In this document: one piece after another, positions 9,011 to 19,328 of the stretch | How positions within the stretch are numbered: the first letter of the stretch is position 1 | How the letters are laid out: the number at the start of each line of letters is the position of its first letter | DNA from: an uncultured Erysipelotrichaceae bacterium | GTDB taxonomy: Bacteria; Bacillota_I; Bacilli_A; RF39; UBA660 | Assembly: GCA_902789225.1 (NCBI GenBank) | Contig: CADANC010000001.1 | Location: forward strand, 1-64,000 | Direction of reading: 5' to 3' | DNA length: 64,000 bases | Program-made: the position numbers and the translations under genes | Notes under the pieces: generated by a model | What the model was told of the DNA's origin: nothing | What the model saw: the letters and a program-made list of their open reading frames with translations, nothing else | Database searches by the model: none

Positions 9011-9042
9011 AAAAAATAGATATCAATTGATACCTATTTCTA
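9011..9042 (-). terminator. Terminator after dtd
   Basis: Minus strand AAATAGgTATCAATTGATAtCTATTTTTT: a stem with a self-complementary TATCAATTGATA core followed by T residues. Confidence 0.75.
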
Positions 9043-9474
9043 TTTTTCTATTATTATTGTAACTGGCCCTATATTAGTAAAACTAATTTCCATATCACTT
9101 CCAAATACACCAGTACTTACTTTAACATATTTAGATAATTCTTCATTAAATTTATCATATAAAGGAGAAGCTTTATCACCATTTAAAGCTTTAATATAAC
9201 TAGGTCTAGATCCTTTTTTACAATCTCCATATAAAGTAAATTGAGATACAGAAAGAATTTCTCCTCCAACATCTAAAACACTTTTATTCATAACTCCATT
9301 TTCATCATCAAAGATTCTTAAATTAACAACTTTATTGACCATCCATTTAATCTCATCAAGACCATCACCTTCAGTAAATCCAACTAAAATCATTAATCCT
9401 TTATCAATAGAAGAAAAGTCTTTACCATTGCTTTTAAGTTTAGCTTTTCCACTCCTTTGTACTACAACTCTCAT
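9040..9474 (-). CDS. dtd: D-aminoacyl-tRNA deacylase
   Basis: Hydrolyses D-amino acids (and glycine) wrongly attached to tRNA. The 144 residues match the DTD family in length. Seen motifs: MRVVVQR start, LVGFTEGD, SVSQFTLYGD (SQxxT motif, about 77-86) and TNIGPVT (the cross-subunit Gly-Pro motif, about 132-138). Its ATG overlaps the TGA of rel (ATGA), and the pair rel-dtd is conserved in Bacilli. It is the last gene before a terminator. Confidence 0.95.
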   Translation of the reverse strand: MRVVVQRSGKAKLKSNGKDFSSIDKGLMILVGFTEGDGLDEIKWMVNKVVNLRIFDDENGVMNKSVLDVGGEILSVSQFTLYGDCKKGSRPSYIKALNGDKASPLYDKFNEELSKYVKVSTGVFGSDMEISFTNIGPVTIIIEK

Positions 9475-11630
9475 TTGAATGCCCTTTCCACATTATCAAT
9501 ATAACTATTATTATTTAATGAAACCATTATTTTATTTAATTGATCTAAACTAGTTACATATATAGTTATTTCATAAATAAAACTTTCATCTTTATTAAGA
9601 ATTCTAGCTTCTTCAACATTAATTCCACCAGCACTTAATATCTGTAAAAAATCCACTAAATGATTTTCTCTATTATTAGAATATACAAATAAGTAAGATA
9701 AATATTTCTTATTAGTATTACTATTCCATTTAACTTCAATTGTTCTTTCTTCCATAGCATCTAAATTAGGACAATTTATTCTATGAACAGTAATACCATT
9801 ACCTTTAGTAATATATCCTATTATTTCATCTCCATATACAGGAGAACAACAATGAGCAAGATTTACTTTTACTTTATCTATACCACTAACTATAATATCT
9901 GCATCTAATGATTTTTTACTAACCTTAGTAGTCTTTGGTTTCTTCTCTTCTTCAGGTTCTTTAAAATTAACATTAATAACAGCAGTACGAGTAATCTTCT
10001 CATTACCAATATTTAAATATAAATCATCTAAATCATCTATATCTTTAAATTCTTTATAAATATTTTTTAAATTTTCTTCTTTATAAAAATCACTTAAAGT
10101 AATCTTACGTTTCTTAAGACTCTTTTCTAATAGGTACTTACCTTTATCAATATAAATATCTTTCTCATTCTTAGTAAAATAACTTTTAATTTTATTCTTT
10201 GTAGTAGTAGCTTTTGCTATATTAAGCCACTCTCTACTAGGAGTAGCACTTTTATTAGTATTAATTTTAACTATATCATTATCTTGTAATTCATAGTCTA
10301 ATGGAACTATTTGATCATTAACAATAGCTCCTACCATAGTCTCTCCTACTTTAGTATGAATCTTATATGCAAAATCTATTGGAGTTGCTCCTATAGGTAA
10401 TTCAATAATATCTCCTTTAGGAGTATAACAATAAATATTATTATTTAAGACTTCATTTTTAACACTATTAACAAAGTCCTCACTACTCATATGATCATGA
10501 CTTAAATCAATAATAGATTTAAAAAATTGTAATTTTTGTTCAGTAGTATCAGTTAAATTAGCAACTTGTTCACTACCATTATTTTCTTTATATGACCAGT
10601 GAGATGCAATACCATTTTCAGCGACTTCATCCATCTCATATGTTCTAATTTGAATTTCAAATAAATATCCATCTATACCAAATACAGTTGTATGTAGTGA
10701 TTGATACATATTAGGTTTTGGCATAGCTATATAATCTTTAAATCTGTTAGGCATAGGTCTAAACTTAGAATGAATAATACCTAACGCTAAATAACATTCT
10801 TGTTCAGTATTAACTAAGATTCTAAGACCAGATAAGTCATAAATATTACTAAATGTTTTACCATTTTGTAACTTATTATAAATACTATAAATACTCTTAG
10901 CTCTACCTTTTATTTCATGAGGAATATGATGTTCAGTAAGTAAATCTCTTACTTGGTTTAACATTTCTCCTACAGTTTGTTCTCTTTCAAGTTTTGTTCT
11001 ATTAAGATGTTCAGCAATATCATAATAAACATCAGGTTTTAAATATCTTAAAGATAAATCTTCTAATTCACTCTTGATTTTATGAATACCTAAATGATCT
11101 CCAATAGGAGCAAGTATTTCTAGTGCTTCTTTTGCTTTAACTTTTTGTCTATCTTTAGGAAGAGCCCATAATGTTCTCATATTATGTAATCTATCTGCTA
11201 ATTTAACAATAATAACTCTAACATCTTCACTCATTCCAACAATTATTTTTTTATAATAATCAATTAAATAATCATTTTCTGTAGAGAAATGAATCTTAGA
11301 TAATTTGGTTACACCTTCAACTATTCTAGTTATAGTAGGTCCCATTATCTCTTCCATTTCTTCATGAGTACAATCACAATCTTCTAAAACATCATGCAAA
11401 AGACCTGCACTAATTGTTTCATAATCTGCATAGATTTCAGTTAAGATTAATGCAACATTTAAAGGGTGAATTATATATGCTTCACCCGTTTTTCTATATT
11501 GACCCTCATGCTTACTTCTAGCAAGTTCATAAGCATCATTAATTACTTGTAATTCTTTTTCGTCTTCAATATAAGTTTTAATTTTCTCTAATACTTGATC
11601 AAAACTAATATTATCTCTATTTCTAGACAA
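9471..11630 (-). CDS. relA: Bifunctional (p)ppGpp synthetase/hydrolase Rel
   Basis: Makes and degrades the stringent-response alarmone. Domains in order: HD hydrolase (H of HPLNVA and the HD of LLHDVLEDC, about residues 55-85), synthetase domain (GRAKSIYSIYNKL, DLSGLRILV, MPKPNMYQSLHT, about 230-350), TGS (YCYTPKGDIIELP, about 395-455), a Cys/His zinc-finger-like region (HCCSP...HRINCP) and a C-terminal ACT domain. Both catalytic halves look intact, so it is a long bifunctional Rel rather than synthetase-only RelA. The open frame extends to 11651, but GAGGAGG lies inside it; the TTG at 11630 placed 8 bases after that site is the probable start. It follows secDF by 14 bases. Confidence 0.93.
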   Translation of the reverse strand: MSRNRDNISFDQVLEKIKTYIEDEKELQVINDAYELARSKHEGQYRKTGEAYIIHPLNVALILTEIYADYETISAGLLHDVLEDCDCTHEEMEEIMGPTITRIVEGVTKLSKIHFSTENDYLIDYYKKIIVGMSEDVRVIIVKLADRLHNMRTLWALPKDRQKVKAKEALEILAPIGDHLGIHKIKSELEDLSLRYLKPDVYYDIAEHLNRTKLEREQTVGEMLNQVRDLLTEHHIPHEIKGRAKSIYSIYNKLQNGKTFSNIYDLSGLRILVNTEQECYLALGIIHSKFRPMPNRFKDYIAMPKPNMYQSLHTTVFGIDGYLFEIQIRTYEMDEVAENGIASHWSYKENNGSEQVANLTDTTEQKLQFFKSIIDLSHDHMSSEDFVNSVKNEVLNNNIYCYTPKGDIIELPIGATPIDFAYKIHTKVGETMVGAIVNDQIVPLDYELQDNDIVKINTNKSATPSREWLNIAKATTTKNKIKSYFTKNEKDIYIDKGKYLLEKSLKKRKITLSDFYKEENLKNIYKEFKDIDDLDDLYLNIGNEKITRTAVINVNFKEPEEEKKPKTTKVSKKSLDADIIVSGIDKVKVNLAHCCSPVYGDEIIGYITKGNGITVHRINCPNLDAMEERTIEVKWNSNTNKKYLSYLFVYSNNRENHLVDFLQILSAGGINVEEARILNKDESFIYEITIYVTSLDQLNKIMVSLNNNSYIDNVERAFK

Positions 11631-11644
11631 GGATATCACCTCCT

Positions 11645-13912
11645 CTAGCAATTAATACCCTTTATCTTCTTTTCCTCTATATCATCTTTATAAACTTTTG
11701 CTTTCTTCTTAGGTTTTCCTAATGATTTTTTCTCTAACCATAAGAATATTGTAGTAGCAATATAAATAGATGAATATGTACCTGATATTAATCCTATTAA
11801 CATAGCTACGTTAAATGTAAGTATATCATTAGTTCCTAATAAAAGTAAAATGATTACAGGAATTAAAGTAGTTAAAGTAGTATAAATACTTCTTAAGAAT
11901 GTAGATTGAATACCTTTATTAACTAATATCTCTAAAGTTTCTCTATCTAATTTTTTATCATATTTCTTTAATTCTTCTCTAATACGATCGAATATAACAA
12001 TTGTATCATTAATAGAATAACCAATTATTGCTAGAACTGCAGCAATAAACATAGAAGATACTTCTAATCTTATAAATGCAAACATAGCAAATATAACTAA
12101 AACATCATGTAGTAAAGCAATAACTCCACCTACAGCATAACTAAATTTAAATCTAATAGATACATAGATAATAATACCTAACATTGAAATTAATACTGCT
12201 AAAATTGCATTCTTAACAAGTTCTTTTTGAACTATATTAGAAACAACACCAATATTAACTTTAGCATCATATTTATCTTCAAAATAACTATTTAATTCTT
12301 TAACTTGATTACCATCTAAAGCATCTTTTAATATAATTGAAGTCTCATCATTAGTAATATCAATACTAGATGATTCTAATTTATATTTAACTAAATCACT
12401 TCTAATTGAAGCTTTAGAAATATCTTTATCACTAACAATAGTAATAGATGTACCTGATTTATAATCAATTCCTAAATTTAGTCCCTTAACTCCAATCATA
12501 ATAGCACCAGCTAAAATAATAACACAAGAAAGTATCATAAATAATTTACGATATTTTAAGAAATTTACATTATCAAATATTCTCTTAGGAGTTTCTTCAT
12601 TTTTACTAACATCAGGAATCTTTTTCTTATTAACATTTATAAATAAACCAACTTTATCATCAAAGAATCCACCTTTAGTAAATAACTTTAACATAACTCT
12701 TGTTAATAATACCATTGTAAACATAGTTACAATAACAGTAATTATTAACATAGTTGCAAATCCTTTAATTGAACTTTCTCCAAAATAGAACATTATAATT
12801 GCTACTATTAAAGTAGTTATATTAGCATCTATAATTGCACTAAAACTAGATTTAGATCCTTCTTTAACTGCAGTAGTTAAACTTCTTCCTGCATATAATT
12901 CATCTTTTATTCTAGCAAACATAACTATGTTTGAATCTACTGCCATTCCTATACCAAGAACAAGTGCAGCAATACCAGGAAGTGTTAATACACCACCTAC
13001 TAACCAGAATAATAAGAATACTAAGAAAGTATATAGTATTATAGCAATAGAAGATACAAATCCAGCAAAATGATAGATTAATAACAATACTAATATTATT
13101 AATGCAATAGCAATAACACCTGCTTTAAAAGTAGTAGATAAAGTTCTATCTCCAAATGAAGCTCCAACTGTATTAGAACTAATTTCACTTAATTTTGTTG
13201 GAAGAGAACCACTATTAATTAAATCTACTAAATTAGATACTTCTTCTTGAGTAAAATTACCTTGAATAATAACATCACTAGCAAAACCTTGTGATACAGT
13301 AGCAGCACTTAAACAATTAGATTCACTAGTACCACATTGATTTCCTTCTTTTGCATATGAATCTTCACCTTCAGCATAATCTAACCAAATAACTATTAAA
13401 TTCTTATTAGTACCCATCTTAGATACTCTATTAGTTACATCATAGAAAGTATCTTTATCTTTAACTGATAAAGCAACTGCAGGATTACCAGCAGCATCTT
13501 GACCAATCTTAGCACCACCAGATGATAAAACATCACTAGTCATAAGCAAATTATCATTAACATCTCTAAATGATAATGTAGCAACAGTACTTAATTGTTC
13601 TCTTGCTTGTTCAGGATCTTTAACACCTGCTAATTTAACACGAATTTTATCATTACCTTCAATAGTAATTTCAGGTTCACTTACACCCAAACTATCAATT
13701 CTTTTAGATAAAGTTTTGTATGTTGCAACTAACTTATCTCTAGACATTTTAGATCCATCAATACTTTCAGCTTTATAAAGTATTTCAAAACCACCTTGTA
13801 AATCAAGACCAAACTTTAAACCCACAAATAAAGGTTTAAATAAAAAACATACTCCTACTATTATTACAATAAACAAAAATGTAGTAATAATAATACTGGA
13901 TTTCTTTTTCAT
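11645..13912 (-). CDS. secDF: Fused protein-export membrane protein SecDF
   Basis: Accessory subunit of the Sec translocase that uses the proton gradient to pull exported proteins outward. 755 residues, about 12 membrane helices. The SecD half (1-430) begins with a membrane helix, then LKFGLDLQGG (D1 motif), a large outer domain and LGIGMAVDSNIVMFARIKDE. The SecF half (about 445-735) shows NLGIDYKSGTSI and IIGYSINDTIVIFDRIRE. Fusion of the two is typical of Bacillus and relatives. The stop codon TAG is part of TAGAGGAGG, the rel ribosome site, so translation is probably coupled. Confidence 0.95.
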   Translation of the reverse strand: MKKKSSIIITTFLFIVIIVGVCFLFKPLFVGLKFGLDLQGGFEILYKAESIDGSKMSRDKLVATYKTLSKRIDSLGVSEPEITIEGNDKIRVKLAGVKDPEQAREQLSTVATLSFRDVNDNLLMTSDVLSSGGAKIGQDAAGNPAVALSVKDKDTFYDVTNRVSKMGTNKNLIVIWLDYAEGEDSYAKEGNQCGTSESNCLSAATVSQGFASDVIIQGNFTQEEVSNLVDLINSGSLPTKLSEISSNTVGASFGDRTLSTTFKAGVIAIALIILVLLLIYHFAGFVSSIAIILYTFLVFLLFWLVGGVLTLPGIAALVLGIGMAVDSNIVMFARIKDELYAGRSLTTAVKEGSKSSFSAIIDANITTLIVAIIMFYFGESSIKGFATMLIITVIVTMFTMVLLTRVMLKLFTKGGFFDDKVGLFINVNKKKIPDVSKNEETPKRIFDNVNFLKYRKLFMILSCVIILAGAIMIGVKGLNLGIDYKSGTSITIVSDKDISKASIRSDLVKYKLESSSIDITNDETSIILKDALDGNQVKELNSYFEDKYDAKVNIGVVSNIVQKELVKNAILAVLISMLGIIIYVSIRFKFSYAVGGVIALLHDVLVIFAMFAFIRLEVSSMFIAAVLAIIGYSINDTIVIFDRIREELKKYDKKLDRETLEILVNKGIQSTFLRSIYTTLTTLIPVIILLLLGTNDILTFNVAMLIGLISGTYSSIYIATTIFLWLEKKSLGKPKKKAKVYKDDIEEKKIKGINC

Positions 13913-13914
13913 AA

Positions 13915-14148
13915 TTACACCTCTTTATAATAATTAATAACCTCTATAGCATCAAGCGTCATTATATCATTAACAATATCATATAAAGTTAAATCTTTAG
14001 CTTTAGACCATTTCTCTTTAGTTAAATAATCCCAAATATTACTAATACCAATACTATGACCTTGTTTCATTAGTAATCTTTGTTTCAACCTAAGAGAAGG
14101 TAAAACCCTTACATATAAATCTTCAATATTATTAAAATCTATTTCCAT
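13915..14148 (-). CDS. comN: ComN-like post-transcriptional regulator
   Basis: 77 residues matching the small Post_transc_reg (ComN/YrzD) family: the pattern ..SLRLKQRLLMKQGHSIGISNIWDYLTKEKW.. followed by a helical end is characteristic. In Bacillus ComN promotes accumulation of comE mRNA and localises with DivIVA. The frame can be extended to 14166, but TAGGTGTTATT precedes the ATG at 14148. It lies 2 bases upstream of secDF, the neighbour it also has in Bacillus, so it is the first gene of this transcript. Confidence 0.75.
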   Translation of the reverse strand: MEIDFNNIEDLYVRVLPSLRLKQRLLMKQGHSIGISNIWDYLTKEKWSKAKDLTLYDIVNDIMTLDAIEVINYYKEV

Positions 14149-14209
14149 AATAACACCTAAAAACATTTATATTATAACGGATTTAACTAAAAAGATAAAT
14201 ACTTTTTAA

Positions 14210-15130
14210 TTATTTCTTTTCTCTAGCCCTAGGAAAAGCATTTCTATATACTTCTTTTAATCTATCAGTACTAACATGAGTATATACCTGAGTAGCCTTA
14301 ATAGATTCATGTCCAAGCAATTTTTGTACTGATAATAAACTACATCCATTATTAAGTAAATGAGTAGCAAAACTATGTCTTATCATATGAGGACTTATCT
14401 TTTTTTCTATACTTGTTTTCTCAATAATCTTATCTAGAATAAATCTTACACCTCTATCAGTAAGTTGATTACCATCATTATTTAAAAACAAATATTCACT
14501 ATTATGAACATTTAATCTAAAATAACCATCATTTAAATACATATTTAAATATTCTTCACAATATTCTCCATATTCAACAATTCTTTCTTTATTACCTTTT
14601 CCAAGTATTAAGATATTTTTCATACTTTGATTAATATCTTTAACTTTTATATTAACTAATTCAGATACACGAACACCTGTAGCATATAACATTTCAAGTA
14701 TTAATCTATCTCTTTGTCCCAAAGGTTTTCTTAAATCAGGAACTTCAAACAATTCCTCTAATTCATTATATTCAAAATATCTAGGTAATTTCTTTTCCTT
14801 TTTAGGTCCACTAACTAAACTAAAAGGATTACTACTTACAATATTAGAATTAGCTAAATATTTATAGTATCCCCTTAAAGAACTAAGCTTTCTATCCATA
14901 CTACTATTAGTATTATTTTTTTCATCTTTTAAATACATTAAATAAAATCTAATATCTTCATATCTAATATCTCTATATTCAATATGTTCTCTATCTAAAT
15001 AAAAGAAATATTCAACTAAATCTTCCTGATAATTTAAAACAGTATGTTCTGAATATTTCTTCTCATATTTCAAATGATCTAAATATGGAGAAATGATTTT
15101 AAGTATTTCTTCTTTTCTTTTATCATCCAT
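14210..15130 (-). CDS. xerD: Tyrosine recombinase XerC/XerD
   Basis: Site-specific recombinase that resolves chromosome dimers at dif. 306 residues with the usual SAM-like N-terminal DNA-binding domain (1-105) and catalytic domain. All catalytic residues can be placed: R154 (TGVRVSEL), K178 (GKGNKER), H248-x-x-R251 (HMIRHSFATHLL), H274 (LLGHESI) and nucleophile Y283 (VYTHVS). It starts 2 bases after the upstream hypothetical gene. There are no flanking mobile-element genes, so a housekeeping Xer is more likely than an integrase. XerC versus XerD cannot be told without the partner. Confidence 0.85.
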   Translation of the reverse strand: MDDKRKEEILKIISPYLDHLKYEKKYSEHTVLNYQEDLVEYFFYLDREHIEYRDIRYEDIRFYLMYLKDEKNNTNSSMDRKLSSLRGYYKYLANSNIVSSNPFSLVSGPKKEKKLPRYFEYNELEELFEVPDLRKPLGQRDRLILEMLYATGVRVSELVNIKVKDINQSMKNILILGKGNKERIVEYGEYCEEYLNMYLNDGYFRLNVHNSEYLFLNNDGNQLTDRGVRFILDKIIEKTSIEKKISPHMIRHSFATHLLNNGCSLLSVQKLLGHESIKATQVYTHVSTDRLKEVYRNAFPRAREKK

Positions 15131-15132
15131 AT

Positions 15133-16413
15133 TTATTTTCTTTTACCTTTCTTTTCAACAACATCTTTTTGAATAGTATAAAATCTATATAATTTATTCA
15201 ATACTTTATCACTCTTCTTAGTACTAGTAGTAACTAATTTATGAATTTGATTATAATAATGAGTTTTTTCTTCATATAATTCACTAGATTCTAAAGGATA
15301 ATTGTCTAGTCGTTCTCTATAAAAATTATAGAAAAAAATATTTCTCATTAAAGCTTGACTCATCATTCCATTAATCATTTTCTTATCACTAAAACTATAA
15401 TCATAATTAAATGAATCAAAGTTAAAGTAATATCTTTCTCCATCATAACCGATAGATCCATAAGGCATATATTTTTCATCTGTTAATAAATCAATTATTT
15501 CAGATCTAGCCTTATTCTTTTCTCGCTCACTCTTATCATGCAAATTAATCTTTTTAACAGATGCCATATCTAATTTAAATTCACTATTTTCTACTCCAAT
15601 AGCAATCTCAGGAGTATCTGTAACTTCAATTTCTGGAACTGACTTAATCTCTCCTGTATTAACTTTTCTAGATAACACACCATTTTCAGGAACTTTATGA
15701 GGATGAATACTAGTAATATGAATAAACTCATCAGGTCCACCAAGAAAACTCATTTGACCAAATCCATTTTCTAAAGTTCTGACTAAATCATTAGTAAGAC
15801 CTCTTCTACTCTTATCAATTAATTCTTCTTCTTTAATTACATTACTTAAATCATCTAAATCAACTTTTCCTTCTATAGATTCATATAAATTAAATGATAC
15901 ACATATATCTCTCATTAATTGATAACTACTTCTTAACCAATAATTATCTCTATTAAATACCTTATTACCATCTTTTCCTATCTTGCCAAACATACTAATA
16001 GTTTTATATATAACATCTTTAAAAGGCTTATATAATTTACTACTATTAAACAAACCACTATATAAAGAATGTTTCTTACACAATTTATAAGTAGTATTAA
16101 AAATAGGTCTATAATCAAACTCTTCTTTATTCTTACTAGCAAGAGCAATATCTCTAATATTAGAAACATATTTGCCATTATATAAAATATTTTTAATTTT
16201 TAAATCATGACTTCTACCCAAACTAGCAATAAACAAATCATCCTCATTTGATAAATTATACCCATAAGAATTAATATCTCGTATTAATTCTTCTTTATTA
16301 TTAAAGTTCAAAGTATATAAATCAATATTTTCTAAGACAGAACTATCGCCTATCATAATTGATTTATATTCATTAGTATTAGGATTTCTAGATACAATAT
16401 AATAATTAACCAT
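15133..16413 (-). CDS. Conserved hypothetical protein
   Basis: 426 residues, no signal peptide or membrane helix. Acidic first half with several Tyr/Asp/Asn-rich stretches, then a basic C-terminus (VVEKKGKRK). The pattern NYYIVSRNPNTNEYKSIMIGD at the start suggests a beta-strand N-terminal domain. It is in an operon with xerD (gap 2 bases). The genes at 2572 and 19322 have similar lengths and share the habit of sitting within housekeeping operons, but I see no sequence relation. Function unknown. Confidence 0.6.
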   Translation of the reverse strand: MVNYYIVSRNPNTNEYKSIMIGDSSVLENIDLYTLNFNNKEELIRDINSYGYNLSNEDDLFIASLGRSHDLKIKNILYNGKYVSNIRDIALASKNKEEFDYRPIFNTTYKLCKKHSLYSGLFNSSKLYKPFKDVIYKTISMFGKIGKDGNKVFNRDNYWLRSSYQLMRDICVSFNLYESIEGKVDLDDLSNVIKEEELIDKSRRGLTNDLVRTLENGFGQMSFLGGPDEFIHITSIHPHKVPENGVLSRKVNTGEIKSVPEIEVTDTPEIAIGVENSEFKLDMASVKKINLHDKSEREKNKARSEIIDLLTDEKYMPYGSIGYDGERYYFNFDSFNYDYSFSDKKMINGMMSQALMRNIFFYNFYRERLDNYPLESSELYEEKTHYYNQIHKLVTTSTKKSDKVLNKLYRFYTIQKDVVEKKGKRK

Positions 16414-16437
16414 AGTATCACCTATTCTTATTATAAA

Positions 16438-16468
16438 ATAAAAAACTTACTATTTCTAGTAAGTTTTA
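16438..16468 (-). terminator. Terminator after topA
   Basis: AAAACTTACT / AGTAAGTTTT stem (10 pairs, 6-base loop) that includes the topA stop region; T residues follow on the minus strand. Confidence 0.85.
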
Positions 16469-18502
16469 TTGAATATAATCACATTCCATACATTTAACAT
16501 CTCCATCTTTATCAGTAACTAATAATTTACCACAATTAGGACATGTCTCACCAGTAGGTTTATCCCAAGAAGCTGTCTTACATTTAGGATAATTGTTACA
16601 ACCCCAGAAAGTTTTTCCTTTCTTAGTTTTTCTTTCAACAATTTGGCCTTTTCCACACACAGGACAATCCATTAAAACAGTCTCTTCTGCTTTATCCTTC
16701 TTTATATATTTACAAGTAGGATAATTACTACAAGCAACAAATTCTCCATATTTACCTTTTCTAACTACTAATGGAGATCCACATTCAGGACACATTTCAC
16801 CTGTTTCTTTAGCAGGCGTTTTCTCCATTTCAGAAAAAGCTTTTTTTACTAAAGGCTCAAACTCATCATAAAATTTAGTTAATACATCTACCCAAATTAA
16901 TTTACCATCAGCAATCTCATCCAATTCTTCTTCCATATTAGAAGTATATTTAACATTAATAATTTTAGAGAAAAATTCTTGTAATTTATCAGTAGCTTCA
17001 AAACCAATTTCTAAAGGTTTAAACTTTTTATCTTCCATAACTACATATCCATGAGTTCTAATTGTATCAATAATAGTAGCATATGTAGAAGGTCTACCTA
17101 TACCTAAACTTTCTAATTCTCTAATAAGACTAGCTTCAGTATATCTAGCAGGAGGTTGAGTAAAATGTTGTTTCTTTTCAACATCATCAGTTATCTTAGT
17201 TTCTCCTACTACAAAATCAGGTAACTTAGCTTCATCTTTTTCTTCATAATCACCATATATTTTTAAGTAACCATCAAAAACTACAATACTACCAGTAGTC
17301 TTAAATTTATAACCATTGTTATCTAAAATAACAGTTGTTTGATCAAGTATAGCATCAGCCATTAAAGAAGCAAGTGCCCTCTTATATATTAAGGTATATA
17401 ATTTTAATTCATCTTTATCTAAATATTCTTTAATTTTATCAGGTTCTCTAAGAATACTAGTAGGACGAATTGCTTCATGAGCATCTTGAACATTTTCAGT
17501 TTTCTTTTTACTAACTTTAACTGAGCCTTTATAATCTTCACCAAATTTTTCTTCAATAAACTTTAAAGAACTACCAATAAATTCATCACTTAATCTAATA
17601 GAGTCAGTTCTCATATAAGTAATAAGTCCGGCTCTTTCACTACCAAGATCAATACCTTCATATAATTTTTGCGCAATACTCATAGTCTTTTTAGCACTAA
17701 ATCCAAGCTTATTAGAAGCTTCTTGTTGAAGAGTACTTGTAATAAATGGAGGTTTACTACTTCTCTTAGTCTTCTTTTTCTCAACATTTTCAACTACATA
17801 TTTATTAGTAATATTATCAAGGACCTTATCAGCATCAGCCTCTGTATCTAATTTAGTTTCTTGTTTATTATCTTTTATATAAAAGTAATCAGCATCAAAT
17901 TTATCAAAGTGAGCAGTAATAGTCCAATACTCTTTAGGAACAAAAGCAAGTATTTCTCTTTCCCTATCTACGATTAATTTTAAAGCTACACTTTGAACAC
18001 GACCAGCACTTTTCGCATCAATCTTAGCTTGTAATAATTTACTTAATCTAAAACCAATAATTCTATCAAGAATTCTTCTAGTTTCTTGTGATTTAACTAA
18101 ATTATCATCAATCATACCAGGATTATTAACACTTTCAATAACTTTATCCTTAGTAATTTCATTAAATCTAACTCTTTTATATTGATCATCTTTTATACCT
18201 AGAGCATCTTTTAAATGCCAAGCAATAGCTTCTCCCTCACGGTCTGGATCGGATGCTAGATAAACCATATCAGATTCTTTTACATCTTTTTTTAATTCTT
18301 TAATAACAGAACTCTTACCCTTTATAGGAACATAGCTAGGTTTAAATCCATTCTCAATATCTACTCCAAGACCATATTTTCCAGTAGTTGCTAGATCACG
18401 AATATGACCTTTACTAGAAACAACTTTAAAATCTTTTCCTAGATATTTACCTATAGTATGTGACTTACTAGGAGATTCCACTATAACTAAATTTTTTGCC
18501 AT
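16466..18502 (-). CDS. topA: DNA topoisomerase I
   Basis: Relaxes negatively supercoiled DNA. 678 residues. The N-terminal Toprim domain shows E9 in VIVESPSKS and the metal-binding D85-x-D87-x-E89 (ASDPDREGE). The nucleophile is Y296 in LITYMRTDS. The strand-passage domain ends near 560, and three C-terminal zinc ribbons follow: CPECG...CSNYPTC, CPVCG...CNNYPKC and a shorter CPNCG...CMEC. Domain order and length are normal. It is a single-gene transcript with its own terminator and about 100 bases of AT-rich upstream sequence (18503-18601). Confidence 0.96.
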   Translation of the reverse strand: MAKNLVIVESPSKSHTIGKYLGKDFKVVSSKGHIRDLATTGKYGLGVDIENGFKPSYVPIKGKSSVIKELKKDVKESDMVYLASDPDREGEAIAWHLKDALGIKDDQYKRVRFNEITKDKVIESVNNPGMIDDNLVKSQETRRILDRIIGFRLSKLLQAKIDAKSAGRVQSVALKLIVDREREILAFVPKEYWTITAHFDKFDADYFYIKDNKQETKLDTEADADKVLDNITNKYVVENVEKKKTKRSSKPPFITSTLQQEASNKLGFSAKKTMSIAQKLYEGIDLGSERAGLITYMRTDSIRLSDEFIGSSLKFIEEKFGEDYKGSVKVSKKKTENVQDAHEAIRPTSILREPDKIKEYLDKDELKLYTLIYKRALASLMADAILDQTTVILDNNGYKFKTTGSIVVFDGYLKIYGDYEEKDEAKLPDFVVGETKITDDVEKKQHFTQPPARYTEASLIRELESLGIGRPSTYATIIDTIRTHGYVVMEDKKFKPLEIGFEATDKLQEFFSKIINVKYTSNMEEELDEIADGKLIWVDVLTKFYDEFEPLVKKAFSEMEKTPAKETGEMCPECGSPLVVRKGKYGEFVACSNYPTCKYIKKDKAEETVLMDCPVCGKGQIVERKTKKGKTFWGCNNYPKCKTASWDKPTGETCPNCGKLLVTDKDGDVKCMECDYIQ

Positions 18503-18601
18503 AACAACACCTCAAATCTAACTTATACATAAAAAAATTAATAATGTCAAATCAAACTTATAAAACAAAATAAAAAAATTAACAATATATTTACAAAAAT
18601 C

Positions 18602-19273
18602 TCATAAATCTAAAGTTAATTGTTCTTTTCTTTCTAAATATTCTTTAACAGGCCCATATGATTTTCTATGTTCAGGAATAATACCATATTCCTTAATAGC
18701 TTCCATATGTTTTTTAGTAGGATAACCTTTATTAGATTTAAAATCATACATAGGATATTTCTCATCTAATTCATACATCATCCTATCTCTAGTAACTTTT
18801 GCAATAACAGAAGCAGCACTAATACTAATAGATAATAAATCTCCTTTAATTATACTAGTAGAAGGAATATCTAAATCCAACTTCATAGCATCTATCAAAA
18901 CATGTTCAGGCTTAACATCACAATTAGAAATAGCTTGCTTCATCGCAACTTTAGTTGCCTCATAAATATTTATCTTATCAATTTCTTCATTAGAAACAAT
19001 TCCAACTCCAACAGAAACAGCCTGCTTCATAATTTCATCATAATAAAAATCTCTTTTTTTCTCAGTCAACTTTTTACTATCAGTAAGACCATCTAAATTA
19101 AAAGTTTCAGGTAATATAACACATGCAGTAACAACAGGTCCAACTAAAGGTCCACGCCCTACTTCATCAACTCCACCAATTAGCTTAATACCATTACTTC
19201 TTAATTCTTTTTCATATTTAAAAGGATCAATATTTTTTATATCTATTTTTTCAAGTGTTTTTTTTCTTGCCAT
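18602..19273 (-). CDS. rnhB: Ribonuclease HII
   Basis: Removes RNA from RNA-DNA hybrids and misinserted ribonucleotides. 223 residues with the acidic catalytic residues D36-E37 (GGVDEVGRGPLVGP), D128 (LIDAMKLD) and D163 (IAKVTRDRMM). The frame could begin at a TTG at 19285, but GGTGAAG precedes the ATG at 19273. It ends with TGA, one proof that TGA is a stop here. rbgA-rnhB neighbourhood is conserved in Bacilli; here a HipA-like gene is inserted between them. Confidence 0.94.
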   Translation of the reverse strand: MARKKTLEKIDIKNIDPFKYEKELRSNGIKLIGGVDEVGRGPLVGPVVTACVILPETFNLDGLTDSKKLTEKKRDFYYDEIMKQAVSVGVGIVSNEEIDKINIYEATKVAMKQAISNCDVKPEHVLIDAMKLDLDIPSTSIIKGDLLSISISAASVIAKVTRDRMMYELDEKYPMYDFKSNKGYPTKKHMEAIKEYGIIPEHRKSYGPVKEYLERKEQLTLDL

Positions 19274-19297
19274 ATACTTCACCAATTTAATTATAAC

Positions 19298-19328
19298 AAA
19301 ATAATCAGATATAACACCTGATTATTTT
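19298..19328 (-). terminator. Terminator after the HipA-like gene
   Basis: AAAATAATCAG / CTGATTATTTT stem spanning the stop codon region at 19322, with T residues after it on the minus strand. Confidence 0.75.

Noticed and set aside
14210-15130. Phage or transposon integrase
   Set aside because: Length, motifs and position in a housekeeping operon fit Xer; no att repeats or phage genes are adjacent.
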